From positions 2,046,001 to 2,110,000 of the forward strand of contig NZ_CP027783.1 in NCBI RefSeq assembly GCF_003795125.1: DNA of 64,000 nt, given 5' to 3'. The notes beneath the pieces were generated by a model, which ran no database searches, was not told the origin of the DNA, and saw only the letters and a list, made by a program, of their open reading frames with translations. The position numbers were made by a program, and so were the translations under genes. Below, piece by piece: positions 8,740-17,946 of this stretch. Within the stretch, counting starts at the first letter, position 1; every line of letters begins with the position of its first letter. Origin of the DNA: Tetragenococcus osmophilus (lineage in GTDB: Bacteria; Bacillota; Bacilli; Lactobacillales; Enterococcaceae).

Positions 8740-9936
8740 TTATGAAGAAAATACAAGTTTTCCTTTATAGTAGCTGCTACAGACTTTTGATTGACGCGCT
8801 ACAAATTCTGCGCTACATGAACTATCTACTAGGATAAATGTGGCCTCGTCTCCTTCTTGTAACCACAGATTATCACTAACTATTTTCTTACCTGTAACTA
8901 ACTCTAAGCAATCTGTTAATCCGTCTTGAGTGGTTATATTGAAGATTTCAGCATATCGATTTAGCTTTTCTAATACATTACCGTTTCCAAATGGAGACCA
9001 GGAATCATAAACATTATCACAGCCTAATGACACATCTACGCCAAATTGTCGTAACTCTTCTAACGGTGGGATCACACCATTAAGTGGAACGCTGGATATG
9101 ATTGAAATTTGTTGATCTGCTAATTGTCGGAAAAATTCTTTTCTTTCATTTCCTATAAAATCATTTAAACCAAAAGCATGGCTAATAGTTACTTTATTTT
9201 GCCAATGACTTTCTTTTGTTAACTTCAATAATTCATAAAAGGTCTTTTTCCCTTCTTCTCCTCGTTCGTGGATATGAATATCAACAGGAGCATTAAATTG
9301 TGTTGCTAGGTCAAATGTTTGGTATAAAGATTTTTCAGTATTTCCATCAAGAGCAGTTGGATCGACACCTCCAATAAGGTCTGCCCCATTGGCCAAAGCT
9401 GTTTTTACATCTTCATAAGCATTTGAAAGTAACATTCCATGTTGAGGAAAAGCAACTAACTGAGAAGCAAACATCCCCTTATAATCGTATAAAGTTTCTA
9501 TCGTTTGTTGTAAAAACTTTTGTCCTACTTTAGGATGGACATCAATGTGAGAACGAAAGAAACTAACACCATGTTGTCTTTCCTTCTCAATTAATTTTTT
9601 CATTCGTGTAGAAAAGGCAACGTCCAACTCGTTTAATTCTTCGATCTCTTGGGTAAAACGTTCCACAATTGAAGCAGCAGGAGTAATTGGTCTCCAAGAA
9701 GTGCCCAACTTACTTTTATCAAAATGACAATGCTTTTCTTGGATACCAGGCAAAATTAAGTACCCTTGACCATCGACTTTTTCATATCCATCTTGTCTTT
9801 TTTGATGAGGGCGAATTTTACTAACTTCATCATTTTCAATAAATAAGTCTACTACTTGTGTGTTCGTTCCTGAAGTAAAAGAACCTTCTTTTATATAATC
9901 CGTTTCAATTTTTACATTTTGTAACCATTTAGTCAT
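8740..9936 (-). CDS. Metal-dependent amidohydrolase, cytosine deaminase-like
   Basis: A 398-residue amidohydrolase-superfamily enzyme. The N-terminal beta-sandwich begins LQNVKIETDY. The metal site HCHFDKS follows GIQEK (about residue 65), which is the HxH of the cytosine-deaminase subgroup. Further ligand motifs are HIHERGEEG (about residue 213), SHAFGLND (about residue 246) and LGCDNVYDSWSPFG (about residue 300, the conserved metal-binding Asp). It is expected to hydrolyse or deaminate a cyclic nitrogenous compound, but the substrate cannot be read from sequence. It follows thrC by 13 bp on the same strand and has its own AAGGAG site. Confidence 0.85.
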   Translation of the reverse strand: MTKWLQNVKIETDYIKEGSFTSGTNTQVVDLFIENDEVSKIRPHQKRQDGYEKVDGQGYLILPGIQEKHCHFDKSKLGTSWRPITPAASIVERFTQEIEELNELDVAFSTRMKKLIEKERQHGVSFFRSHIDVHPKVGQKFLQQTIETLYDYKGMFASQLVAFPQHGMLLSNAYEDVKTALANGADLIGGVDPTALDGNTEKSLYQTFDLATQFNAPVDIHIHERGEEGKKTFYELLKLTKESHWQNKVTISHAFGLNDFIGNERKEFFRQLADQQISIISSVPLNGVIPPLEELRQFGVDVSLGCDNVYDSWSPFGNGNVLEKLNRYAEIFNITTQDGLTDCLELVTGKKIVSDNLWLQEGDEATFILVDSSCSAEFVARQSKVCSSYYKGKLVFSS

Positions 9937-9949
9937 GAGTTTGTTCTCC

Positions 9950-11434
9950 TTAACTTAGATTTAGCACTTTTTCTACATAAGCAGTCATTTGTTCGGCAGA
10001 AATTTTCGCCTTATGGTTTATTTTGGCATGCTCTAGTTCTTGAATACTTTCAGGTAAAGGACGATTCACATATTGTTTTAACTCCTCTAACGCTGCAAAA
10101 TCCTCTTTAGTAGTTGCTTGCTTTTTAATTGCTTGTAAGACTGATTGTGGAAATTTGTAAGGACTTGCTGTTGAAAGTACTACAGTTGAAAGCTCTTCTT
10201 TTTCCTGATATTTTTCTGCCACACAAGTAGCTACAGCTGTATGTGGATCAATAACATAGTTTGACTTTTCATACATTTTGCGAACCGTTTGCCCTGTTTC
10301 TTTTTCACTAGCAAAATCAGCCAAAAAATCGGTTAAGCCTTCTTTCATTTCCGGTGTAATCGTATATTTACCATTTTCGTTTAGTTCTTTCATTAATTTT
10401 GTTGTTTGTTTGCTGTCTTCTTTTGTTAAATAAAAAATTAAACGTTCCAAATTACTAGAAACTAAAATATCCATAGAAGGTGAAGAAGTGACATAAAACG
10501 GCCGATTACGATCATAATTTCCCGTTTGGAAAAAATCAGTCAATACATTATTTTGGTTAGAAGCACAAATTAAATGGCGAATGGGTACCCCAATTTTTTT
10601 AGCATAAAATCCAGCCAAAATATTTCCAAAGTTTCCTGTAGGAACAGAGACATTTATTTCTTCACCGTTTTTAATTTCTCCTGATTTTACGAGCCTGCTA
10701 TAAGCGTAAACGTAATACACAATCTGAGGGACTAAGCGTCCAACATTAATCGAATTTGCAGAAGAAAACACTTTGTTATTTCGTGCCATTTTAGCTCGCA
10801 AGTTTTCATCATTAAAGAGTTGTTTTACCTTTGTTTGAGCATCATCGAAATTCCCTTCAATCGCAGCGACAGATGTATTTTTCCCTTTTTGAGTAAGCAT
10901 CTGTCTTTTTTGAATAGGACTTACGCCATTTTCTGGATAAAAAACAATAATTTGCGTATTTTCTACATTGGCAAAACCTTCCATAGCCGATTTACCAGTA
11001 TCTCCTGAAGTCGCAGTTAAAATAACGATTTCTTTATCACTATGGTTTTTTTGTGCTGCTTTTTTCATCAAATACGGCAAAATAGATAAAGCAATATCTT
11101 TGAAGGCTAAAGTAGGCCCATGGAATAATTCCAGGTAATATTGGCTTCCTGCCTTAACTAAAGGTGTAATTTCTTTATCTTCAAATTTTTGGTCATAAGC
11201 TTGCTCAATACATTCGCTTAGTTCCTCTTGACTAAAATCTGGTAAAAATAACTGCATAATTTGCACAGCAATTTCTTGGTAACTTTGTCTTGCTAATTTA
11301 GCAAAATCCAAATCTGCCTTAGGGATTTCTGTAGGAACGTATAAACCGCCATCTATTGCTAGACCTTGCAAAATTGCTTGTGAAGCTGAAACCACGTTTT
11401 CAGGGTCTCGTGTGCTTTTATAAAGTAAAGCCAT
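9950..11434 (-). CDS. thrC: Threonine synthase
   Basis: This PLP enzyme converts O-phosphohomoserine to threonine. It has 494 residues, the long (fungal/E. coli-like) form with the N-terminal YKSTRDPENVVSASQAILQGLA block. The PLP-binding Lys112 lies in HGPTLAFKDIALS. The phosphate-binding SGDTGKSAMEGFA and the NSINVGRLVPQ segment are typical of the family. GAGGAG precedes the ATG. No hom or thrB neighbour is present; the only partner is the amidohydrolase gene 13 bp downstream. I saw no T-box or other leader in the short divergent gap to queG. Confidence 0.95.
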   Translation of the reverse strand: MALLYKSTRDPENVVSASQAILQGLAIDGGLYVPTEIPKADLDFAKLARQSYQEIAVQIMQLFLPDFSQEELSECIEQAYDQKFEDKEITPLVKAGSQYYLELFHGPTLAFKDIALSILPYLMKKAAQKNHSDKEIVILTATSGDTGKSAMEGFANVENTQIIVFYPENGVSPIQKRQMLTQKGKNTSVAAIEGNFDDAQTKVKQLFNDENLRAKMARNNKVFSSANSINVGRLVPQIVYYVYAYSRLVKSGEIKNGEEINVSVPTGNFGNILAGFYAKKIGVPIRHLICASNQNNVLTDFFQTGNYDRNRPFYVTSSPSMDILVSSNLERLIFYLTKEDSKQTTKLMKELNENGKYTITPEMKEGLTDFLADFASEKETGQTVRKMYEKSNYVIDPHTAVATCVAEKYQEKEELSTVVLSTASPYKFPQSVLQAIKKQATTKEDFAALEELKQYVNRPLPESIQELEHAKINHKAKISAEQMTAYVEKVLNLS

Positions 11435-11560
11435 GATTTGTCTCCTCTTTTTTTATTTCCCTTTAATATATCATAAAGTAGCCTAATTAAACATATATAT
11501 TCTTATTTTTTGAATTATGGTATAGTAGAACTGAATAAACAGCTAAGGTGGTGGGATGGA

Positions 11561-12721
11561 TTGCCAAGTTTGAAAGAAAGAATTATCGCAAAAAGTAAAC
11601 AATTGGGCATTGATAAAATTGGTTTCACCACTGCTGAACCTTTTGACGAGCTTAAAGACTCCTTAGTTGCGCAAAAAGCGGCTGGTCATACTTCTGGCTT
11701 TGAACATCCGAATATCGACGAGCGTTTATACCCAGAGTTAACCTTTGATAATCCACAAAGTATTATCGCTATCGCTTTAGCTTATCCGACAAAAATCCAT
11801 GAAAAAGTTCCTAGAGATGAAAAGCGTGGACAATTTGCGCGCGCTTCTTGGGGAATAGATTATCATGATATTTTAAATGATCGTTTAACTAAATTAATTG
11901 AGTTTATAAGAAAAGAAGCTCAAGATGCAAGTGAAGCTTCAACTTGGCGTTTTGCGCCCCAGGTTGATACGGGCGAATTAGTGGACGTTGCTGTGGCTCA
12001 ACGTGCAGGACTAGGTTTTATCGGTAGAAATGGCTTATTAATCACTGAAGAATATGGGTCATTTGTTTATTTGGGCGAAATCATTACTAACATTCAATTT
12101 GAGCCTGATACGCCAAAAGCTTTTGCCTGTGGTGACTGTACTCGTTGCATAACGCAGTGCCCAACAGGCGCTTTATTGGGTGATGGCACAATGGATGCGC
12201 GAAAGTGTCTTTCCTACCAAACGCAAACGAAAGGAATGATGCCTAAAAAATATCGCAAGCAAATGCATAATGTCATTTACGGCTGCGATATTTGTCAGCT
12301 GGTATGCCCTTATAATCAAGGAAAAGATTTTCATTTTCATCAAGAAATGGAACCTTCTATTGAAGAAGTACGCCCCAAATTAGCACCTATGTTATCAATG
12401 TCTAATAAAGAATTTAAAAAGCAATTTAGTCATTTATCAGGTTTTTGGCGCGGGAAAAAACCATTACAACGAAATGCTCTTATCGCTCTAGCTAATTTAG
12501 GCAGTCGTGAAAATTTGGTTAACATCTTTAAATGTTTAGAAGACCCTCGACCAGTTATCCGTGGTACTGCCGTTTGGTCTATTGGTGAGTTAACCAAAAA
12601 ACAGCCAGATCAAGCGATTGACTTACTTTATGAGCTACAAGAAAAAGAAACAAGTGGAGATGTTTTGCAAGAGTTGACAGAAACAATAACGATGCTTGAA
12701 ACACGCAGGAAAGAGGTATGA
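11561..12721 (+). CDS. queG: Epoxyqueuosine reductase
   Basis: This is a cobalamin-dependent iron-sulfur enzyme that performs the last step of queuosine synthesis in tRNA. The frame is open from 11510. The TTG at 11561 fits best: AAGGTGG lies 8-9 nt upstream and it gives 386 residues, a normal family length. Two 4Fe-4S clusters are carried by [14 protein letters not shown] and [12 protein letters not shown]. The cobalamin-binding DUF1730 region comes first, with the [20 protein letters not shown] segment. HEAT-like repeats close the C-terminus ([22 protein letters not shown]). It is convergent with an ECF-type membrane protein gene. Confidence 0.95.
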   Translation: MPSLKERIIAKSKQLGIDKIGFTTAEPFDELKDSLVAQKAAGHTSGFEHPNIDERLYPELTFDNPQSIIAIALAYPTKIHEKVPRDEKRGQFARASWGIDYHDILNDRLTKLIEFIRKEAQDASEASTWRFAPQVDTGELVDVAVAQRAGLGFIGRNGLLITEEYGSFVYLGEIITNIQFEPDTPKAFACGDCTRCITQCPTGALLGDGTMDARKCLSYQTQTKGMMPKKYRKQMHNVIYGCDICQLVCPYNQGKDFHFHQEMEPSIEEVRPKLAPMLSMSNKEFKKQFSHLSGFWRGKKPLQRNALIALANLGSRENLVNIFKCLEDPRPVIRGTAVWSIGELTKKQPDQAIDLLYELQEKETSGDVLQELTETITMLETRRKEV

Positions 12722-12736
12722 CATCAATTATTGAAA

Positions 12737-13270
12737 TCACACCTCCTTCTTTTTTACTGTCTTCAAAAATAACTGCTTAAAAATAGGATTTAAAACTAAA
12801 TAAAAACCACCATTTCCTATAGCATGTAATAAATCAAAAGAAAAGCCAGAAAGATAATAAGGCCAAAATTGAGGAAGACCATAAATGGTTACATCTACAC
12901 AAGCCATAATAAAACCATATAGAAAACCAGCGAAAATACTAAAAAGTACCTGCAAAAATAGGCTTTGACGAAATATGGGAAAGACTCGGCTAAAAAGAGC
13001 CATCAAACAAATAATAACTGTAAAAGAAAGAATTTGAGCAATCGTCCAAACGCCCATTCCTAAATAAATATTGGTAATCAATACAGATAAAATATTAATA
13101 AGAAGTCCGCGAAATAAGCCTAACTGTAAAGTAATGATTAAAAAAATGGCCGTCATTGGCTGAATATTGGGTAAAAATTGAAACAACAGCCGACCTACTG
13201 TACATGTAGCTACAGTCATCGCTAAATAAGCCAATTCATAAGTCGAAAAAAAAGAATACTGTTGTTTCAT
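12737..13270 (-). CDS. ECF transporter S-component-like membrane protein
   Basis: A 177-residue, strongly hydrophobic protein with about five to six membrane segments, resembling the substrate-binding S components of energy-coupling-factor transporters. The NIQPMTAIFLIITLQLGLFRGLL segment and the size fit that group. No ATPase or T subunit lies nearby, so it would use shared EcfA/EcfT. The ligand is unknown. The gene lies 14 bp after a deoxyribosyltransferase-like gene on the same strand and is convergent with queG, so a nucleobase or a queuosine precursor is a reasonable guess, but only that. Confidence 0.65.
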   Translation of the reverse strand: MKQQYSFFSTYELAYLAMTVATCTVGRLLFQFLPNIQPMTAIFLIITLQLGLFRGLLINILSVLITNIYLGMGVWTIAQILSFTVIICLMALFSRVFPIFRQSLFLQVLFSIFAGFLYGFIMACVDVTIYGLPQFWPYYLSGFSFDLLHAIGNGGFYLVLNPIFKQLFLKTVKKKEV

Positions 13271-13284
13271 ACTAACTATTTCCC

Positions 13285-13764
13285 CTACTCATTTAAAAAC
13301 TCGTTTAGACCTGTTAAAAGAGCCTCTTCTGAAGAATAAACTTGGCCATTTAATTTAATTAAACCTACAGTATACAAATTTAAATAATGAAACTGGTTTT
13401 CCGCTACTGTTCCAAGCGCTTCTAGTTTTTGTTGGTTATCAGATCCTTGTTGTCTGGAATCCGTATATAGTCCTAAAATTGGGATATGATTGGCATAAGC
13501 AATCCCAACTTCTGAAGCTACCCCACTATCAATGGTAATGCCATCCAATAAAGCAATCATTAATTGGCTTTCTTCCACCTTTTGGGTATCCGCTAAAGCG
13601 ATCATTTTACTATCTGCATAAGCTGTTTTATCATTAATCGTATCGTTTTCCTGAGGCAGATAAATAGCTAAGTCAGGATATTGTTGTCGTATTTTCTCCA
13701 CTAAATAAGAATTATAAATTAGTTCACTTTTAGCAAACATTGGTGCTGCAAAATAAACATTCAT
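13285..13764 (-). CDS. Nucleoside 2-deoxyribosyltransferase-like protein
   Basis: A 159-residue Rossmann-like protein of the nucleoside deoxyribosyltransferase group. The N-terminal YFAAPMFAKSELIYN matches the family start. The active-site region LLDGITIDSGVASEVGIAYA contains the Asp of the substrate site and the Glu (in SGVASE) that acts as nucleophile in the family. The enzyme would exchange bases on 2'-deoxyribosides or hydrolyse them. It is the first gene of a two-gene run with the ECF-like membrane protein (14 bp apart), suggesting base or nucleoside salvage. Confidence 0.85.
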   Translation of the reverse strand: MNVYFAAPMFAKSELIYNSYLVEKIRQQYPDLAIYLPQENDTINDKTAYADSKMIALADTQKVEESQLMIALLDGITIDSGVASEVGIAYANHIPILGLYTDSRQQGSDNQQKLEALGTVAENQFHYLNLYTVGLIKLNGQVYSSEEALLTGLNEFLNE

Positions 13765-13855
13765 TCTATCTTCCTCCTATGAGTTAACATCTAGCAATCA
13801 TGTTCACTCTATCAAATCCATAAAGTAAATACTAGTAAAAATTCCATTATACTTT

Positions 13856-13880
13856 AAGCGATTCTTTCAAATCGCTTTTA
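13856..13880. repeat. Short inverted repeat in the divergent region before lepA
   Basis: AAGCGATT and AATCGCTT form 8-bp arms around a 6-nt centre, followed by TTTTATT. It lies between the divergent deoxyribosyltransferase-like gene and lepA, upstream of the lepA -10 box (TATAAT at 13899-13904 with an extended TG). It is therefore outside the lepA mRNA and could be an operator or a stray terminator. Confidence 0.4.
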
Positions 13881-13940
13881 TTCTTCCTTTTAGATTGGTA
13901 TAATAAGTAAGCTGAAGTAAAAGAAACGAGGAATGATTTC

Positions 13941-15773
13941 ATGGATAATTTAGAAGAAATGAAACAACGACAAAAGATGATTCGTAACTTTTCAATCATC
14001 GCTCATATCGATCACGGAAAATCCACTTTAGCCGATCGGATTTTAGAACAAACACATACAGTAACTTCAAGAGAAATGCAAGACCAATTATTGGATTCGA
14101 TGGATTTGGAAAGAGAACGTGGCATAACAATCAAATTAAACACAGTTGAGCTAAAATATACAGCAAAAGATGGGCAAACTTATCTATTTCATTTGATTGA
14201 TACACCTGGACACGTCGATTTTTCTTATGAAGTTTCACGTAGTTTGGCCGCTTGTGAAGGTGCAATTTTAATTGTCGATGCCGCTCAAGGTATTGAAGCT
14301 CAAACGTTAGCAAATGTTTACCTAGCAGTTGATAATGATCTAGAGATTTTACCTGTCATTAATAAAGTTGACCTCCCAGCTGCTGATCCTGAACGTGTTA
14401 AACAAGAAATCGAAGATGTCATTGGAATTGATGCAAGCCAAGCTGTGTTGGCTAGCGCAAAATCTGGCCTAGGTATCGAAGAAATTTTAGAACAAGTAGT
14501 TCATACTGTCCCTGCCCCAGCCGGCGATATCAACGCTCCTTTAAAAGCATTGATCTTTGATTCGGTTTATGATGTCTATCGGGGAGTTGTTTTAAGTATA
14601 CGTATTATTGATGGTGTGGTCCATCCTGGTGATCGTATCCAATTAATGAACAATGGGAAGATATTTGAAGTAAGCGAAATTGGTATCTTTTCACCTAAAG
14701 CAATCGCTCGTGATTACTTAATGGTAGGTGAAGTTGGTTATATGACTGCTGCTATCAAAACTGTACAAGACACTCGTGTAGGAGATACGATTACTTTAGC
14801 AGATAACCCAGCGCCAGAACCATTACCAGGTTATAAGCAAAAAAATCCAATGGTCTTTTGTGGGATGTATCCTGTAGATGCTTCTCGTTATAATGATTTA
14901 CGCGAAGCTTTAGAAAAATTGCAATTAAATGATGCAGCTTTACAATTTGAAACAGAAGCTTCTCAAGCTTTAGGATTTGGCTTTCGCTGTGGATTTTTGG
15001 GAATGCTTCATATGGACGTAGTACAAGAACGCCTAGAAAGAGAAGCGAATTTAGATTTGATTACAACCGCTCCTTCTGTGGTCTATCATATTACAAAAAC
15101 AGATGATACAGAAATTGATGTTGATAACCCGGCTGACTTCCCTGAATCTACTTATATTGAAAGTGTGGAAGAACCTTTTGTAAAAGCTGAAATTATGGTG
15201 CCTAATGATTTTGTGGGTCCAGTTATGGAACTATGTCAACGAAAACGTGGAGATTTTGTCACAATGAACTACTTGGACGATTATCGAGTGAATGTCATTT
15301 ACAACATCCCTCTTTCAGAGATTGTGTTTGATTTCTTTGATAAACTAAAATCCAATACGAAAGGATATGCTTCATTAGATTATGAAATGATCGGTTATCG
15401 TACAAGCAATCTTGTAAAAATGGATATTTTGCTAAACGGTGATAAAATTGATGCGTTAAGTTTTATTGTCCATCGTGAATTTGCTTATGAACGTGGAAAA
15501 GCAATCGTTGAGAAGTTAAAAAATCTTATTCCACGGCAACAATATGAAGTGCCTGTACAAGCATCCGTTGGTCAAAAAATTGTGGCTCGTTCTGACATCA
15601 AAGCATTACGTAAAAACGTGCTTGCTAAATGTTACGGTGGTGACGTTTCTCGTAAACGGAAACTATTAGAAAAGCAAAAAGAAGGAAAAAAACGAATGAA
15701 ACAAGTTGGCTCAATCGAAGTACCTCAAGAAGCTTTTCTAGCTGTGCTTAAAATAGATGATGATGAAAATTAA
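13941..15773 (+). CDS. lepA: Elongation factor 4 (LepA), ribosome back-translocase GTPase
   Basis: A 610-residue translational GTPase. The G1 motif is [13 protein letters not shown] (about residue 20), G2 lies around [10 protein letters not shown]3 is DTPGHVDF and G4 is NKVDLP. Domains II, III and V follow, and the LepA-specific C-terminal domain ends with [23 protein letters not shown], which distinguishes it from EF-G and TypA. GAGGAATG-type Shine-Dalgarno spacing supports the ATG. It is transcribed alone, with an extended -10 promoter at 13899 and a strong terminator after it. Confidence 0.97.
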   Translation: MDNLEEMKQRQKMIRNFSIIAHIDHGKSTLADRILEQTHTVTSREMQDQLLDSMDLERERGITIKLNTVELKYTAKDGQTYLFHLIDTPGHVDFSYEVSRSLAACEGAILIVDAAQGIEAQTLANVYLAVDNDLEILPVINKVDLPAADPERVKQEIEDVIGIDASQAVLASAKSGLGIEEILEQVVHTVPAPAGDINAPLKALIFDSVYDVYRGVVLSIRIIDGVVHPGDRIQLMNNGKIFEVSEIGIFSPKAIARDYLMVGEVGYMTAAIKTVQDTRVGDTITLADNPAPEPLPGYKQKNPMVFCGMYPVDASRYNDLREALEKLQLNDAALQFETEASQALGFGFRCGFLGMLHMDVVQERLEREANLDLITTAPSVVYHITKTDDTEIDVDNPADFPESTYIESVEEPFVKAEIMVPNDFVGPVMELCQRKRGDFVTMNYLDDYRVNVIYNIPLSEIVFDFFDKLKSNTKGYASLDYEMIGYRTSNLVKMDILLNGDKIDALSFIVHREFAYERGKAIVEKLKNLIPRQQYEVPVQASVGQKIVARSDIKALRKNVLAKCYGGDVSRKRKLLEKQKEGKKRMKQVGSIEVPQEAFLAVLKIDDDEN

Positions 15774-15777
15774 TACT

Positions 15778-15821
15778 AAAAAAGGTGAAAAGGATATTAA
15801 GATATCTTTTTCACCTTTTTT
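15778..15821 (+). terminator. Terminator after lepA
   Basis: A 20-bp stem (15778-15797 with 15802-15821, one G-U pair) and a 4-nt loop begins with A6 and ends with T6. It lies directly after the lepA stop and separates it from the SOS-boxed gene. Confidence 0.92.
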
Positions 15822-15860
15822 ATCCAATTTTAAATTTAAAAAATTGTTCGCTTTCTTTTT

Positions 15861-15880
15861 CGAACGTTTGTTCGTATAAT
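15861..15880 (+). promoter_or_regulatory. LexA/DinR SOS box with overlapping -10
   Basis: CGAACGTTTGTTCG (15861-15874) is a perfect match to the Gram-positive LexA operator core GAAC-N4-GTTC, extended by one base on each side. TATAAT (15875-15880) abuts it, so LexA binding would cover the promoter. It lies 24 bp before the yolD-like gene. Confidence 0.9.
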
Positions 15881-15903
15881 ATAGATAAAGGAAGTGATAA
15901 AAT

Positions 15904-16260
15904 ATGAGTACACTACACCCTTACCAAGACCGTAAAAGATTAAAATGGATGGGATTTTACTTATCAGAACATACAGCGCAAATTGATTCTAACTCTCTAA
16001 AAAATAATATTGAAATAAATGGAAAAAACGATATGAGTAGTCAAGAAATTGCAAACGTGTTGGAAGAAGCATTAATTAAGGATAAATCAGTTACTATTCA
16101 GACAAACCAACTTGTAAATCATAGTTTTCTTCCCGATGTTATCGGAAAAATAAAAGGTTATAACGAAGAAGGATTATTTATTGAAGAAAGCTTTGTAGCA
16201 TATGAGGAAATCAAACATATAGAAATTTGTCAGCACCACAATTGGTTTGACCTTGATTAA
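15904..16260 (+). CDS. YolD-like family protein, SOS-controlled
   Basis: A 118-residue protein resembling the YolD family: an N-terminal RKRLKWMGFYLSEHTAQI block and a C-terminal small beta domain (VIGKIKGYNEEGLFIEE, then YEEIKHIEI). YolD-like proteins are normally encoded next to a UvrX/UmuC-type Y-family polymerase under SOS control and are thought to assist it. Here no polymerase gene is adjacent. It is flanked by lepA and a permease gene and has its own LexA box and terminator. Function is inferred from family and regulation, with no catalytic residues to see. Confidence 0.75.
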   Translation: MSTLHPYQDRKRLKWMGFYLSEHTAQIDSNSLKNNIEINGKNDMSSQEIANVLEEALIKDKSVTIQTNQLVNHSFLPDVIGKIKGYNEEGLFIEESFVAYEEIKHIEICQHHNWFDLD

Positions 16261-16265
16261 CATAT

Positions 16266-16306
16266 GAAAAAGAAACAATTTATTTTCAATTCATTGTTTC
16301 TTTTTC
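16266..16306 (+). terminator. Terminator after the yolD-like gene
   Basis: GAAAAAGAAACAAT (16266-16279) pairs with ATTGTTTCTTTTTC (16293-16306), giving a 14-bp stem with a 13-nt loop and a T-rich tail. It lies immediately after the stop codon. Confidence 0.85.
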
Positions 16307-16373
16307 TTTCTCTTTCATTTATGATATGAGAAGAGACCAAAGTAACAGGAACAATTGAAGCGAGGTGCATGGT

Positions 16374-17513
16374 TTGCAAAAAATAAAAATTGACTGGAAT
16401 TATTGGTTTACACGTTTTTTATTTGTGATGGCAATAATTATTGGTTTTAAATTAATTACAAATTATCAAGTGATATCTGATAGTTTAGCTAATCTATTAA
16501 ATGTTTTATCTCCTTTTATTATTGGTTTCATTTTCGCTTATCTTTTAAATGGAGCGCAGAAACGTTTGGAAAACCTCTTTCAAAAAACTCAGATTTCTTT
16601 TATAACGAAACATAGCCGTGGAATTAGTGTTTTGATTTTGTACTTAATTATCTTTTACTTATTCTTCCTGGTATTAAATTATGTAGTTCCTTTAATGATC
16701 GATAACTTAGTTGACTTACTTGGTTTGTTACCCCAATTTTATAATTATTTGATGGGTTTAATTACAAGGTTAGAGTATGAAGGAGTATTTGAATCCTTAA
16801 ATCTAGAAGAGTTTTTACAAAACTTAACAGCGGATTTTTCCCCAGAAAATTTATTACAGCAATGGACACAAGCCCTTACTTCATTAGGCGTAATCACTAA
16901 AAGTCTTTCTTCTTTTGTACTTAATAGTTTTTTGACACTAATTATTTCTGTTTATGCTTTACTCTTTAAAGATGGAATTTTGTCATTTATCGATAAATTA
17001 GGTCAGAAAACACTATCGGAAAAAATTTATCTAAGTAGTAAAAAATGGATGTCTAAGACACATACAATTTTTTACAAGTTTATCAGTTCCCGGTTTTTAG
17101 ACGCTTGTGTTATAGGAGTTCTTGCCTCTGTTATTCTTTACGCTTTGGATGTCCCTTTTGCATTAACATTGGGTATTTTAACTGGTGTTTGTAATATGAT
17201 CCCTTATTTTGGTTCAATTTTTGCCTCAATTGTAACTACCATTATTACTTTCTTTAGTGCAGACTTTCAATTAGCACTAACAGCATTGATTTCATTACTT
17301 ATCTTACAACAAATTGATGGAAATATTATTGGTCCAAGAATTATGGGTGGCGCTTTAGATCTAAACCCCATTATTATTATTATATCCATTACAGTAGGCG
17401 GAGCTTATTTTGGAGTTTTAGGAATGTTTTTAGCTGTACCGATCGCAGCAATTTTAAAGATTATTATGATGAATTGGTTAGATGAACTTGAAGGAAACGA
17501 ACTACAAGAATAA
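16374..17513 (+). CDS. AI-2E family transporter / putative permease
   Basis: A membrane protein of about 379 residues in the AI-2E (PerM, YueF/YtvI-like) family. Two N-terminal helices (about residues 15-60) are followed by a long amphipathic region. A helix-rich C-terminal half carries the conserved LGILTGVCNMIPYFGSIFASI and GNIIGPRIMGGALDLNP motifs. Family members export signals or sodium ions, and the substrate here is unknown. GTG at 16365 also opens the frame, but GAGGTG at 16362-16367 fits the TTG at 16374. It is a single gene with a terminator of its own. Confidence 0.87.
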   Translation: MQKIKIDWNYWFTRFLFVMAIIIGFKLITNYQVISDSLANLLNVLSPFIIGFIFAYLLNGAQKRLENLFQKTQISFITKHSRGISVLILYLIIFYLFFLVLNYVVPLMIDNLVDLLGLLPQFYNYLMGLITRLEYEGVFESLNLEEFLQNLTADFSPENLLQQWTQALTSLGVITKSLSSFVLNSFLTLIISVYALLFKDGILSFIDKLGQKTLSEKIYLSSKKWMSKTHTIFYKFISSRFLDACVIGVLASVILYALDVPFALTLGILTGVCNMIPYFGSIFASIVTTIITFFSADFQLALTALISLLILQQIDGNIIGPRIMGGALDLNPIIIIISITVGGAYFGVLGMFLAVPIAAILKIIMMNWLDELEGNELQE

Positions 17514-17538
17514 TAAAAAGCTAACTTATGCGGTTATA

Positions 17539-17583
17539 ATTAATACGCCATGGGGGGTTATTTCCATGGCGTATTAATTTTTA
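17539..17583 (+). terminator. Terminator after the AI-2E permease gene
   Basis: ATTAATACGCCATGG (17539-17553) pairs perfectly with 17564-17578 around a 10-nt loop, followed by TTTTT. It lies 25 nt after the permease stop. Confidence 0.92.
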
Positions 17584-17614
17584 TAAAACAAAGATAAACG
17601 CCTAAAATGATTGG

Positions 17615-17855
17615 ACTTATGTCCTGAGTTTCTTTTCAGGACACAGATCAACAAGACTTATGTCCTGAAAATACGCTCAGTACATAGCTTCAATAGTCTT
17701 ATGTACTGAAAACGCAAAATCGGCTAAAAAAGTAACCAATTCCTGTCCTGAATTCAGTTTCAGGACATAACTACCAGCAACTTATGTCCTGAGTAAAAAT
17801 TCAGGACATAGATCCAACGAAGAAATGTCCTGAAATTAATTTCAGGACATAGGTC
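17615..17855. repeat. Array 1 of 41-bp phased palindromes
   Basis: Six units of the form ATGTCCTGA, 8-9 nt, TCAGGACAT lie in the gap between the convergent permease and clpB genes. Left arms begin at 17619, 17660, 17701, 17743, 17784 and 17825 (steps 41, 41, 42, 41, 41). The third unit has kept only its left arm (ATGTACTGA). Units 4-6 are perfect or near-perfect. Spacers between units are about 10 nt, A-rich and not conserved. The same family occurs at 44632-44910 and 54765-55008. It holds no open reading frame of note. Confidence 0.95.
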
Positions 17856-17900
17856 TCTTGCTATCACAATTAAGTAATCGTAAAAAATATTTTTAACCAA

Positions 17901-17936
17901 AAAAACTGTCTACCGATTTTTCGATAGACAGTTTTT
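17901..17936. terminator. Terminator after clpB
   Basis: AAAAACTGTCTACCGA (17901-17916) pairs with TCGATAGACAGTTTTT (17921-17936), one G-U pair, with a 4-nt loop. A-run and T-run flanks make it usable in both directions. It lies about 10 nt past the clpB stop. Confidence 0.9.
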
Positions 17937-17946
17937 ACATCTAGTA

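Noticed and set aside
11435-11560. T-box or threonine attenuator before thrC
   Set aside because: The divergent gap with queG is about 125 bp and contains no T-box core, anti-terminator or leader peptide that I can see.
17615-17855. Possible CRISPR array (regular spacing in arrays 1-3)
   Set aside because: The conserved part is itself a 26-28 nt palindrome with a variable loop, spacers are only about 10 nt, repeats are degenerate, and no cas gene is nearby.
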